Positions 8,412 through 16,761 of a DNA stretch of 64,000 bases are shown piece by piece. The stretch comes from Streptomyces sp. ISL-98 (GTDB lineage Bacteria > Actinomycetota > Actinomycetes > Streptomycetales > Streptomycetaceae). Location: NCBI RefSeq assembly GCF_018614055.1, contig NZ_JAGGPB010000058.1, positions 1-64,000 of the forward strand. Reading direction: 5' to 3'. The notes below the pieces were generated by a model. That model did no database searches and had not been told where the DNA came from. It was given only the letters and a program-made list of their open reading frames with translations. Numbering within the stretch: position 1 is the stretch's first letter; the number at the start of each line of letters is the position of its first letter. A program made the translations under genes and the position numbers.

Positions 8412-9425
8412 TTACTGCAGTGCGTGGACCGCTGCTGAGAACACCGGGGGCATCCGGGATGCTGCGGGGACGATGAGGCGGACGGTGCCAGGACGGTGGC
8501 TCGCGGCCAGCAGGGCCCCGGTCAGCAGTCGGTGGCGCCGGGTCAGCCGGATCCAGGCACGCTCGTAAGCGTCCGGTCGCCCGGCGGCCAGGCAGCGGAC
8601 GGCGGCCCCGGCCGTCGCCAGCGCGAGGGCGATGCCCTCGCCGGTGAGGGCATCCAGGTAGCCAGCAGCGTCGCCGACGAGCAGGACACGGCCGGCGGTT
8701 CTGCGCCGCACCCGCTGCCGCAGTGGTCCGGCGCCGCGTACCTCCGTCGCGGCCGGGCCGCGCAGCGACGCGGTGAGGGCCGGGAAGGCGGCCAGGTGCT
8801 CGTCGTACCCGCGACGGCTGCGGCTGAGGACCGCGACGCCCACCAGGTCGTCGCCGACCGGTGTCACATAGGCTTCGCCGTGCCGGGACCAGTGCACCTC
8901 CACGAAGTCCGTCCACGGTTCGACGCGGTAGTGCCGGCGCAGTCCGTAGCGGCCGTGGGGGCGGCCCGGCAGTTCCAGCCCCAGGCCGCGGCGCACCGGG
9001 GAGTGCAGGCCGTCGGCGGCGATCAGCCAACGGGCCGTGGTCCCGGCGGCGGTGACCGTGTCCGCGTTCTGGTGTACCTCGCCGATCTTGCCCGGCAGCA
9101 TGCGCACGCCGAGGTCGAGAGCGCGCTGGTGCAGTGCGGAGTGCAGCGTCGTACGGCGGATTCCCAGCCCGTTGCTGCCGCGGAAGGACGCTTCGGCGCG
9201 GGTGGTGCCGTCCACGTAGCGGATGCCGCGCAGTTCGCGGCCACTGGCCTCGACGCCCAGTGCCCGCAGCGCGGCAACGCCACTGGGCATGACGCCTTCT
9301 CCGCAGGCTTTGTCCACGGGCCCGGTCCGGGGCTCGACGACGACGGCCTCCAGGCCGACGAGCGCGGCGTGGATGGCGGCGGCCAGACCGGCCGGTCCAC
9401 CGCCGGCCACCAGTACGTCGATCAC
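8412..9425 (-). CDS. srsC: FAD-dependent hydroxylase of phenolic-lipid synthesis (SrsC-like)
   Basis: This encodes 337 residues from GTG 9423-9425, overlapping the stop of the upstream methyltransferase gene by four bases. An N-terminal Rossmann fold (VLVAGGGPAGLAAAIHAA) binds FAD, a middle segment ARWLIAADGLHSPVRR matches the DG motif, and GRVLLVGDAAGYLDALTGEG is the second FAD motif. It belongs to the geranylgeranyl-reductase / aromatic hydroxylase group. In S. griseus, SrsC hydroxylates alkylresorcinol methyl ethers to hydroquinones that oxidise to quinones. The three-gene order here matches srsABC exactly, which is the basis for the name. Confidence 0.8.
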   Translation of the reverse strand: MIDVLVAGGGPAGLAAAIHAALVGLEAVVVEPRTGPVDKACGEGVMPSGVAALRALGVEASGRELRGIRYVDGTTRAEASFRGSNGLGIRRTTLHSALHQRALDLGVRMLPGKIGEVHQNADTVTAAGTTARWLIAADGLHSPVRRGLGLELPGRPHGRYGLRRHYRVEPWTDFVEVHWSRHGEAYVTPVGDDLVGVAVLSRSRRGYDEHLAAFPALTASLRGPAATEVRGAGPLRQRVRRRTAGRVLLVGDAAGYLDALTGEGIALALATAGAAVRCLAAGRPDAYERAWIRLTRRHRLLTGALLAASHRPGTVRLIVPAASRMPPVFSAAVHALQ

Positions 9426-9961
9426 GCCGGAGCGGTCGTGGTCGAGGTGGTCGCGGCGGCCAACGCCAGGTTCTCGCAGCGGATGCGCACGGTGAGCAGG
9501 GCGGCGTTGAGTACCGTGAACACGGCCGCGGTGACCCAGGCGGTGTGGACGAGTGGCAGGGCCACGCCCTCGGCGACGACGGCCACGTAGTTCGGGTGCC
9601 GCAGCCACCGCCAGCGGTAGGGGCCGCCGGTCACCAGCGGCAGGCCGGGTACGACGATCACCCGGGTGTTCCACCGGGGCCCCAGGGTGTGGATGCACCA
9701 CCACCGCAGTGCCTGGGAGGCCGCCAGCACGGCCAGCATCGGCCAGGCCAGGGCGGATACGAAGGGGCGGTCGGCCAGCCACACCTCGGCCGGGCAGGCG
9801 ATCAGCAGGCCGGTGTGGAGGGCGACCATGGCCGGGTAGTGGCCCTGCCCGGCGATGGTCGCGCCGCGGGCGGTGCTCCACAGCTCGTTGCGGCGGGCGA
9901 CGACGAGTTCGGCGACGCGCTCGGCGGCGACGGCGGCCACCAGCAGTCCGTACCAGATCAT
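9422..9961 (-). CDS. srsB: Isoprenylcysteine-carboxyl-methyltransferase-like phenol O-methyltransferase (SrsB-like)
   Basis: This encodes 179 residues and an integral membrane protein with about five hydrophobic segments. The C-terminal half holds the ICMT signature: LGPRWNTRVIVVPG, GPYRWRWLRHPNYVAVV and GVALPLVHTAW. In the srs pathway, SrsB methylates the alkylresorcinol made by the type III PKS at the membrane. The stop overlaps the SrsC-like start (GTGA), and its start is 37 bases after the PKS gene, so this is one operon. The specificity is inferred from gene order. Confidence 0.8.
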   Translation of the reverse strand: MIWYGLLVAAVAAERVAELVVARRNELWSTARGATIAGQGHYPAMVALHTGLLIACPAEVWLADRPFVSALAWPMLAVLAASQALRWWCIHTLGPRWNTRVIVVPGLPLVTGGPYRWRWLRHPNYVAVVAEGVALPLVHTAWVTAAVFTVLNAALLTVRIRCENLALAAATTSTTTAPA

Positions 9962-9998
9962 GTGTCCCTATGTCCTTCGTGTCCTTCGATGGTCCGAA

Positions 9999-11057
9999 CT
10001 ACCAGCGCAGCAGGACGAGTTCGCACGCGAAGCCGGGCCCCATCGCCAGCAGCACACCCGGCGTGCCCGGCGGCGGGCGGCGTTGGGCCAGGGTGTCGCG
10101 CAGTACGTGGAGCACCGATGACGAGGACAGGTTGCCGACGTCAGCCAGATGGCGCCAGGTCACATCGAGTGCGTCGTCGGGCAGGTCGAGGGCCTCGGTG
10201 ACGGCTTCCAGGACCTTGGGGCCGCCGGGGTGGCACACCCAGGCCGTCACGTCCTTCGGCTTGATCCCGTGGTCGCCGAGGAACCCCTCGACATCATCAG
10301 CGAGGTAACGGCGCACCACATCGGGGACCTTCGGGTCGAGGACGACCTGGAAGCCGGTGTTCTTGATGTCCCAGCCCATGACGCGCCCGGTGTCCGGGTA
10401 CAGGTGGCTGCGGGTGTCCACGATCATCGGGCCGCCGGTGTTGGCGGGGCGGCCCACGCCGCACGCGACGACCGCGGCGGCGCCGTCGCCGAACAGCCCG
10501 GTGGCAACCAGGTTGGCCATGGAGGCGTCGTTGCGCTGGAAGGTGAGCGAGCACAGTTCGACCGACAGCAGCACCGCCACGTGGCCGGGTCGGCCCAGCA
10601 GGTAGTCGTGCATACGGGCCAGGCCGGCGGCGCCGCCGGCACAGCCCAGGCCGAACAGGGGCAGCCGCTTGACGTCCGGCCGCAGGCCGAGGCGGCCGAC
10701 CAGCCGTGCGTCGATCGAGGGGATGGCGATACCGGTGACAGAAGTGAAGATCAGCAGATCCACGTCAGCCGCGGACAGACCGGCCGTGTGCAGAGCGCCC
10801 CGGACGGCCTTGGCGCCCAGGTCGGTGGCGGCGGCGATGAAGACGTCGTTGGCGGCGCCGAATCCGTCCAGTTCCCCGTACCGTTCGAGCGGCAGCGTCA
10901 TGTGACGCGAGCCGACCTTCGCGCTGCGGTGCAGCCGGTCCAGGACCCGGCGGTCAGTGCCCTCGGGCAGGCAGGTGCGGGCCACCATGTCGGTGATCTC
11001 GGACTGGGTGCGACGGTGCGGTGCGAGGGCACCGTGAACGGCGGTGATCCGCGTCAT
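9999..11057 (-). CDS. srsA: Type III polyketide synthase (alkylresorcinol/alkylpyrone synthase, SrsA-like)
   Basis: This encodes 352 residues, the normal size for a chalcone/stilbene synthase-fold enzyme. The catalytic Cys is in LPLFGLGCAGGAAG (near residue 140), the His in AWVCHPGGPKVLEA and the Asn in VGNLSSSSVLHVL. The C-terminal loop GVLLAMGPGFACELVLL is also typical. Homologues such as SrsA condense a fatty acyl starter with malonyl or methylmalonyl units to alkylresorcinols that enter the membrane. It leads the srsABC-like operon and is divergent from a UbiA-family gene, an arrangement seen in other Streptomyces. Confidence 0.88.
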   Translation of the reverse strand: MTRITAVHGALAPHRRTQSEITDMVARTCLPEGTDRRVLDRLHRSAKVGSRHMTLPLERYGELDGFGAANDVFIAAATDLGAKAVRGALHTAGLSAADVDLLIFTSVTGIAIPSIDARLVGRLGLRPDVKRLPLFGLGCAGGAAGLARMHDYLLGRPGHVAVLLSVELCSLTFQRNDASMANLVATGLFGDGAAAVVACGVGRPANTGGPMIVDTRSHLYPDTGRVMGWDIKNTGFQVVLDPKVPDVVRRYLADDVEGFLGDHGIKPKDVTAWVCHPGGPKVLEAVTEALDLPDDALDVTWRHLADVGNLSSSSVLHVLRDTLAQRRPPPGTPGVLLAMGPGFACELVLLRW

Positions 11058-11206
11058 ATGGTTCCCGTCCGGTTACCAACTCGGGTGAGTTGCTCTGCAC
11101 GTGTTCCCCGGAACAGGGCTTCGACACATGAATTGCCCGTCCGGCCGCTCCTCCCGGGGACGCGGTGCACCGGCCGGGTGGCGCCCGGGCGCCTACGATC
11201 GGCCGG

Positions 11207-12076
11207 GTGGGCACTCCCGAGCAGTCGACGACCGGCGGCCCCGAGGCGAGTTGGGCCGTCCGGGTGGGTGGCCTGGCCGGGTCGTGCCACCCCGGGCCTG
11301 TCGTGGCGGTCACCGCCCTGATGGCCGCGCTCGCCGTCACCGCCGGCCAGGGCGCAGCGCGCTGTGTGCTGACCGGCGCCGCCGTTCTGACCGGGCAGTT
11401 GTCCGTCGGCTGGTGCAACGACGCGTTCGACGCGCGCCGGGACATCGCCGCCGGCCGCCATGGCAAACCCGTCGTCGACGGCGCGGTCGGTGTAACGGAG
11501 GTGTGGGTGGCCGCGTATGCCGCGCTGGCGCTGTGCGTACCGCTCTCGCTCGCCTGTGGCCTGTGGGCAGGCGCCGTTCACCTGGCCGGAGTGGCGGCGG
11601 CGTGGGCGTACGACCTGCGGCTCAAGGCGACAGCATGGTCCTGGGCACCGTACGCGGTGGGCTTCGCCGCCCTTCCGGCGTTCGTCGCGCTGGGCCTGCC
11701 GGGGCACCCCTGGCCGGCCTGGTGGGTCGTCACCGCCGGGGCGCTGCTGGGAGTCGGCGCCCATCTGGGTGACGTACTGCCGGACATCCGCGGGGATCTG
11801 GCGACGGGCGTACGGGGATGGCCGCACCGGCTGGGCCCGGACGGCGCACGGCTGCTGCTGCCGGTGCCGCTGGTGGCCGCGTCCGCAGTTCTGGTGCTGG
11901 GGCCCGCCGGACCACCCGGCAGGTGGGGATTGGCAGTGCTTTTGGTGACCGCTCTGATCGCGACGGCGGGGACGGTGCTGGGACGCCGCTGGGAGTGGTT
12001 GGCGTTCGCGGCGGCGGTCGCGGTGGCGGTGGTGGACGTGGCGTTGCTGCTGCTGCGCGGCACCGGGATCGCCTGA
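11207..12076 (+). CDS. UbiA-family prenyltransferase
   Basis: This encodes 289 residues from GTG 11207. It has about eight hydrophobic segments. The first Asp-rich motif is intact (WCNDAFDARRDIAAGR, the NDxxDxxxD site for Mg-diphosphate binding). The second is DVLPDIRGDLATGVRG. UbiA enzymes attach prenyl chains to aromatic or quinone acceptors in the membrane. It is divergent from the srsABC-like operon across 149 bases, so it may act on, or alongside, the phenolic lipid. The acceptor is not known. The hydrophobic C-terminus (FAAAVAVAVVDVALLLL) is a normal last helix. Confidence 0.85.
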   Translation: MGTPEQSTTGGPEASWAVRVGGLAGSCHPGPVVAVTALMAALAVTAGQGAARCVLTGAAVLTGQLSVGWCNDAFDARRDIAAGRHGKPVVDGAVGVTEVWVAAYAALALCVPLSLACGLWAGAVHLAGVAAAWAYDLRLKATAWSWAPYAVGFAALPAFVALGLPGHPWPAWWVVTAGALLGVGAHLGDVLPDIRGDLATGVRGWPHRLGPDGARLLLPVPLVAASAVLVLGPAGPPGRWGLAVLLVTALIATAGTVLGRRWEWLAFAAAVAVAVVDVALLLLRGTGIA

Positions 12077-12320
12077 CCGCACCGCCTCAGACCGTACGAA
12101 ACCCACAGACGGAAGCGGGAGTTGACCGATTCCCGCTGCGGTTGCCGTCAGTTCGCGAGTGCTGTCCTCGGTCGTGGCGACGGCGCGGCCGATGAAGCTG
12201 CCGTTTACCGCTCTGCCGGTCCACGCGCCAGTGATGACCGAGCGACGATGCCACCGGCCGTCCGCACCACGACCTGCTGGTGACGGCGGACTGCGATGTG
12301 TTGGAGGCCGGTCGCGGTGG
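12077..12320. other. Intergenic stretch, nothing recognised
   Basis: Downstream of the UbiA gene I see no coding signature, hairpin terminator or repeat. Decay begins here. Confidence 0.35.
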
Positions 12321-12440
12321 TCAGACGATCAGGCCGTTGAGGGGTTCGGTGCCGTCGATAAACGTGCGGGCGAGGTCGGCCAGGCGGCGGTTGTGGGCGC
12401 GGGCGTAGGCGCGCAGTGCAGAGAAAGATGCTGATCCATC
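12321..12440 (-). pseudogene. ANTAR-domain remnant
   Basis: On the minus strand one frame reads LRAYARAHNRRLADLARTF followed by IDGTEPLNGL and a stop. This is the last helix and tail of a GAF-ANTAR protein. The preceding helices and the GAF domain are absent, and no start is available, so this is a fragment about 40 codons long. Confidence 0.5.
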
Positions 12441-12693
12441 GCACGCACCTTTGTCTTGGGACTGTCTCCGCCGGGGAAGGGCGGGACGTGCTGTCAGGCG
12501 TCATCGTCGCGCTGATCCGGAGTCCGTGTCCGCAGGGAAGCGGAGGCGGCGGGCGATCACGGCGCCGGTGACCATGTCTCCGTCGTGCGGCTCGTCGGCC
12601 CCCGTACCGAGCAGGACCAAGGTTGCGATGTCGGCATGGGTCCGCCGCCCGCTCGGCCACCAGCCCCTGGGCCCGGGGCGACCGGCCATCAGT

Positions 12694-12849
12694 GGGATGG
12701 GCGAGGTTCCCGCGACCGAGCTGGTGCTGCGGCGCCTGCTGCCGCTGGCGAACCGCGGGCTGGAGTGGTTGGGCATGGACGCGGCCTGGCGGGAGCCGCT
12801 GCTGGGAATCATCGAGCAGCGGTGCGTCAGCGGTCGTAATGGCGCGGTG
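12694..12849 (+). repeat. 156-bp duplicated fragment of the glutamate-cysteine ligase-like gene
   Basis: This block matches 25644-25799 with a single mismatch (C here, T there, at 12713). In the parent gene it encodes residues from PGMGEVPVTEL to SGRNGAV, about codons 397-448. Identity starts and stops abruptly, there is no start codon context, and the frame runs on into unrelated sequence, so it is a displaced gene fragment and not a gene. The near-perfect identity implies a recent event. Confidence 0.9.
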
Positions 12850-13289
12850 ACCACCGGCGGGGGCGCGGCGGCAGGGCGGCCGGGAAGGCCCGGCGCAACA
12901 GCCGCCGGCCGCGCCGCCAGGCGAGGAACGGCGTATGTCTATTTGGCGTTTCGTCAAAGAGACGCTGACCAATTCACGGCCGCGGTGAGTGGCTGGATGC
13001 CGAATTCGCGCGCCCACCGCCGGCTCTCAAACGTCGAGCGGTCCGTGACCTTCCACCACGAACGCGTGATGCCATCAAGTCAGACGTCGTGGCTGGGGAC
13101 ATCACGCGTTCGGCTTGTCTGTCACCAGACCCGCCGGGGGCGAGCAGCCGTTGCTGCGCGATCGGCGGCCAGCGGACGGAAGAGCGCGGCAGCGCGCGCT
13201 AAGTTGAGTGACGGTCCTTGGTGCCTGCCATCAGGGCTCGCAGCCAGCGAGAGTGTGCACCTCCTTGCTCCCCACACAGCGCGGGATTC

Positions 13290-13806
13290 TCCGGTGCTGG
13301 TTCCGTGCTGACTTTGGAGGGGTACTGACGAGAAAACAGCAGGTCGTAGCTCTGATCGGATGAGTTGTCGTACCACTCGATCGTCGTGCCAATGAGGCTG
13401 GCGGCGACAATGCGCTTGAGGGAGCTGGGTGTTGGGGGAGCGGTTGCGGGGGCGGCCATGAACACCACTTCCGGACAGTTGGCGGGGACGTTTCCGTTTC
13501 GCCACACCGTAGAAGCGGGGCAGGTCGGCAGCCCATGTGGTGGGACAACACAGTTCCAGGGACGGCTGTGCCCGCAGCCACCATGACAGGCGCTTAGACG
13601 CTGCTCCGAGCACCGCATGGACGGCAAGCAGGCGCCTGTCGGAGTTGCGCGTTCAGGCACGTTTTGGTAATCCGGTGCTGACTCCCATGCTGGTTTGGTG
13701 CTGACCTGAAACCGCATGTCAGCACCCTGATCACCTCTCCCGCGCTGGTTTGGTGCTGACTACGCAGCGTTGAACTTCGACATTCGGTATGGATCGGGCG
13801 CCCGTT
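13290..13806 (-). repeat. Dispersed repeat, copy 1, containing the 5' end of an MHS-family transporter gene
   Basis: The minus strand holds an ATG at 13457-13459 followed by about 30 codons ending ...SLIGTTIEWYDN. RRxxxASLIGTTIEWYD is the hallmark start of metabolite:H+ symporters (ProP/ShiA group of the major facilitator superfamily). After that the transporter sequence is lost. About 140 bases upstream of the ATG are equally conserved among the copies. The 5' flank contains several copies of GTCAGCACCAAACCAG, spaced irregularly. The equivalent block is found at 19563-20070 and, shorter, at 59978-60260. Confidence 0.8.
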
Positions 13807-14478
13807 GCTTCCTGTGTCCGCAAACCTGTGGTCGGGGTCAAGCTGAACCTGCGTACTCGGCCCTCGATGGTGGAGCGGGTCACCGCCGCTCCCCGTTTTG
13901 TTCCGGCGGGGTACCAGGCAGGGTGAAGCCATAACCGCTTGTTGGCTAGGCTGACCGGCTGCGCGCTGCGGCTTCGGGCGGTCCCGGTCGCGCTCTGGTG
14001 ACGTTTGCATCCATGCAATCGGGGACTGGTCGTCTGTTTCAGGGCCTCCCGGTGACTGACATACGGCGACGACGGGCTCACGGTCAGGGAGTGAGCCCGT
14101 CCAGTTCGCCGACTCGACCGGCAGCATGCTGGCTTGCCCTGATGCTCTGGCATTCGACCCGGTGAAAACCTTCGACGCCCCCCAGGCCAGGGCTGCCCAG
14201 CGACGCTGGAACGTATGCGTTGCTGGGCAACCAATGACGTGTCAGGCGGCAACAGTGCTAAAGGTCAGCCGGGCCGAGCACCGTCGCGGTTGCCTGTCCG
14301 GTCGTTGACCCTCGTCCGTCGAGTCGGCCGCCCCGGATGGGAGCGCCCCAACGCGGCATTGAACTTGTTGTCGATCTGGCTAACGATGTAGCAACCAGGC
14401 AATGGTGCCCGATGCGATGAGTGTCCCGATGCTGGCGGCCGCGCCTTGAAGGGCATGGAACGCGGCGATGCATACCAG
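13807..14478. other. Gene-free stretch before the IS element
   Basis: No supported gene. On the minus strand next to the IS end, a 30-codon hydrophobic frame (IAAFHALQGAAASIGTLIA) ends at a stop near 14370. It could be the tail of a membrane-protein gene cut by the insertion, but nothing upstream of the IS completes it. Confidence 0.35.
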
Positions 14479-14499
14479 GGCCTGTTGCGAAAGTGCTGG

Positions 14500-15014
14500 T
14501 CACAGCCATTCGTTGATGGCTGCGACCAGGACGGTGGCTTCGTAGCGAACGGCTAGTTTGGCGTATCTCGTGGCCACGGCCCGGTGCCTTTTCAGCCGGT
14601 TGATGCCGCACTCCACCGCGTGGCGCTCGCGGTAGTCGATCGTGTCGAACTTCGGCGGCCGGTCACCGCGGGAACCGTGCTTCTTACGGTTGCGGACTTG
14701 ATCGGCCTTCTCCGGAATCGTGCAGCCGATGCCACGTCCGCGCAGATAGGCGCGGTTCGCCCGGGAGCCGTAGGCCTTGTCTGCCCGGACCTTGTCCGGC
14801 CTGGTGCGCGGTCTCCCCGGTCCCGTGCGGGGCACCCGGATGGCCTCCAGGACCGGCTGGAACTGCGGGCTGTCGTGCCGGTGACCTGCGGTGACAAGGA
14901 GCGAGAGCTGCTTCTGCCCCTGCTCGACGGCCAAGTGCCGCTTGGTGGTCAGCCCGCCGCGCGAGCGTCGGAGGCCGTGGTCGTCGGGCTCGGTGTCGAC
15001 GCCGCCGGGAAGCT
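14500..15014 (-). CDS. IS5-family transposase, second frame (DDE catalytic part)
   Basis: This is the downstream frame, read as RELPGGVDTEPDDHGL through LAVEQGQKQLSLLVTAGHRH, VRADKAYGSRANRAYL and HAVECGINRLKRHRAVATRY to the stop at 14500. It contains the second catalytic Asp (ADKAYG) and the Glu in VECGINRLKR of the IS5 DDE transposase. It has no start of its own and needs a -1 frameshift from the upstream frame. A run AAAAAGGGG about 25 bases upstream of the overlap could serve as the slippery site. Confidence 0.7.
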
Positions 15015-15346
15015 CCCTCTGTAGTGCCCCTTTTTACGCGCCTCGGCGGCGTGCTGGTGAGCCCGGGCGATGGCGGAGTCCACGCTGACATCCCACGTGA
15101 TGAGGCCCTTCGCATCGGCCTCGGCCTGCAACTGCTCGAAGATCCGCTTCCAGGTGCCGTCGCGCTGCCTTCGCCGGAACAGGTGGTAGGCCCGGTCCCA
15201 CGGCCCGTACCGTTCCGGAACGTCGCGCCAAGGCGCACTGGCTCTGGTCCGCCACCGTATGCCGTCGATCAACTGCCGACGCGTCAACGTCGGCGGCCGG
15301 CCCGGCTTCTTGCCCAGAGGCAGGAACGGCTCAAGCCGGGCCCAGG
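14949..15346 (-). CDS. IS5-family transposase, first frame
   Basis: The frame reads AWARLEPFLPLGKKPGRPPT, then IRWRTRASAPWRDVPERYGP, HLFRRRQRDGTWKRI and TWDVSVDSAIARAHQHAA. This is the N-terminal DNA-binding half and first catalytic Asp (SVDSA) of an IS5/IS427-type transposase. The natural start is lost to a TAG at 15347-15349 with a two-base shift. It overlaps the second frame, as in IS427-group elements that use ribosomal frameshifting. Confidence 0.65.
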
Positions 15347-15417
15347 CTATTCGTCAGATCCGCACGCCTCACAACGCTTGATCATCCACGACCTTGATCG
15401 ACTTTCGCTTGGGCCGG

Positions 15418-16410
15418 GCAGGCGGTCTTGGGGCGGATGTGCCGAAAGTCGCGGTGGACCCGGGCTGGAGTGAGCCTGTCCGGTGGGACGGGCCTTTCCC
15501 ATGGGCGACGCAGGTCGGCTGCCAACGGGCGGGCGAGCCGCAGTTGGGTGCAGGTGGCGAGGATCAGCCAGGTCCAGCGGTCCGCCGCCTCTGGGGTGCG
15601 GACCTTCGGGCAGGTCCAGCCAAAGGTCTGCTTGAACAGGCGGAAGGTGTGCTCAATGTCGAAGCGCCGCAGCTATGCCTGCCAGAGGCGGTCGGTGTCT
15701 GCGGGGGTGGCGTCGGTGCCTGACCACCACAGCCAGACCGGCTTGGGGGTTGCTCCGCTGGGCAGGTGGTCGATGTCCAGGCGGATCACTGGTCCCTCGA
15801 CGATGGGGAGAGTGCCGTCGGTTGCAGCCCAGGAGGAGCGGTGGGTCAGCTTGGGGTGGAGCCGGTTCCAGGAGCGTGCGGTGGCGGTGCCGTAGAGACG
15901 GGTGTCGGTGACGGTTTCGCCGTCCGGGGTGCCCCAGGTGTCGGGCTGGCCAAAGACGAACTCGCCTCCGTGCCGGGGCGGGCGGCCCTGGGCATGTGGC
16001 TGCCGGGGCGGGACGGCCCTGCGCAGGACTCGGTCCGATCGCATCCGGACCAGGACCTGTACCGGCAGGTCGTTGAGGAGGAATGCCAGGCGGGGTGCGT
16101 CGTATCCGGCGTCCGCAATGATGAGGATGTCCGGGTCGCCCGGCTGCCACTGCCCTGCCGTGATCAGTCGCTCCAGAAGATCACGCAGTTGCCCGGCAGT
16201 GACGGTGGCGGAGTCGTCCCCGGGTGCCAGGCGGACCGCGTCCAAGGGCGCGGTCCACGAGCTGCGGCCCGGCTCGAGCGCGCAGATGATCGAGTAGCGG
16301 TGGGCCTTCTCGACGCAGGCCGCGACCCCAGCTGCCGCGCTGCCGGTCAGCACCTGGATGAGATCGCCGCTTGGCTCGTGGCGGTCAAGGATCGAACAGC
16401 CTCCTTGCAC
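15418..16410 (-). pseudogene. Transposase pseudogene (DDE family, N-terminally truncated, internal stop)
   Basis: The minus strand encodes the central and C-terminal parts of a long Streptomyces transposase: LEPGRSSWTAPLDAVRLAPG, ILIIADAGYDAPRLAFLLND, TVTDTRLYGTATARSWNRL and KPVWLWWSG. A TAG at 15673-15675 interrupts it, after which the same frame continues LRRFDIEHTFRLFKQTFGW and TPEAADRWTWLILATCTQL. About 150 N-terminal residues are missing, and the C-terminus is cut where the IS5 copy begins. It cannot be functional. Confidence 0.75.
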
Positions 16411-16761
16411 GCACAGGTGCTGCAGAGCACGATCCGCGGCCCGGGCCCGAACTCCAACCGCGCCCTGCCGCCAGGTAGACGCATGATCTTGTGCACCAAA
16501 TAGGCCCGGTCCAATCTCGCGGAGAGTCGCTCAATAGGATCGCTGGTGGTCATGACAAGAGCGTAGCCACGCTCGATCTCCCTCTGGACACGATCTGCGC
16601 CAACTTCGTTCCGCCGTCGAAGGTTTGGCACAGGGGCCTGGCAGCCACCGGACTCAGCACCCGAGCTTCGCGCGTGTTGGAGGACACGCGGCCTGGGTGA
16701 TTGCCGGGGAGCGTCCGGAGGGAAGTGATTTTGGCGCCTGATCACCGAGAAGGGACACCTT

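Larger units (their letters stand above)
14479..15415 (-). mobile_element. IS5-family insertion sequence, damaged
   Basis: The element carries two overlapping transposase frames on the minus strand. The left end has the terminal repeat GGCCTGTTGCGAAAGT (14479-14494). At the right end only the inner part matches (ACTTTCG at 15401-15407), and the outer bases run into the neighbouring transposase remnant. No target-site duplication is evident. A stop and frame change near 15347, just after the presumed start ATG at about 15384, separate the first codons from the body, so the copy is probably dead. Confidence 0.7.

Noticed and set aside
12501..13017. A gene across the duplicated ligase segment
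   Set aside because: Frames through it are composites of a displaced 156-bp fragment and unrelated sequence, with no ribosome binding site or family match.
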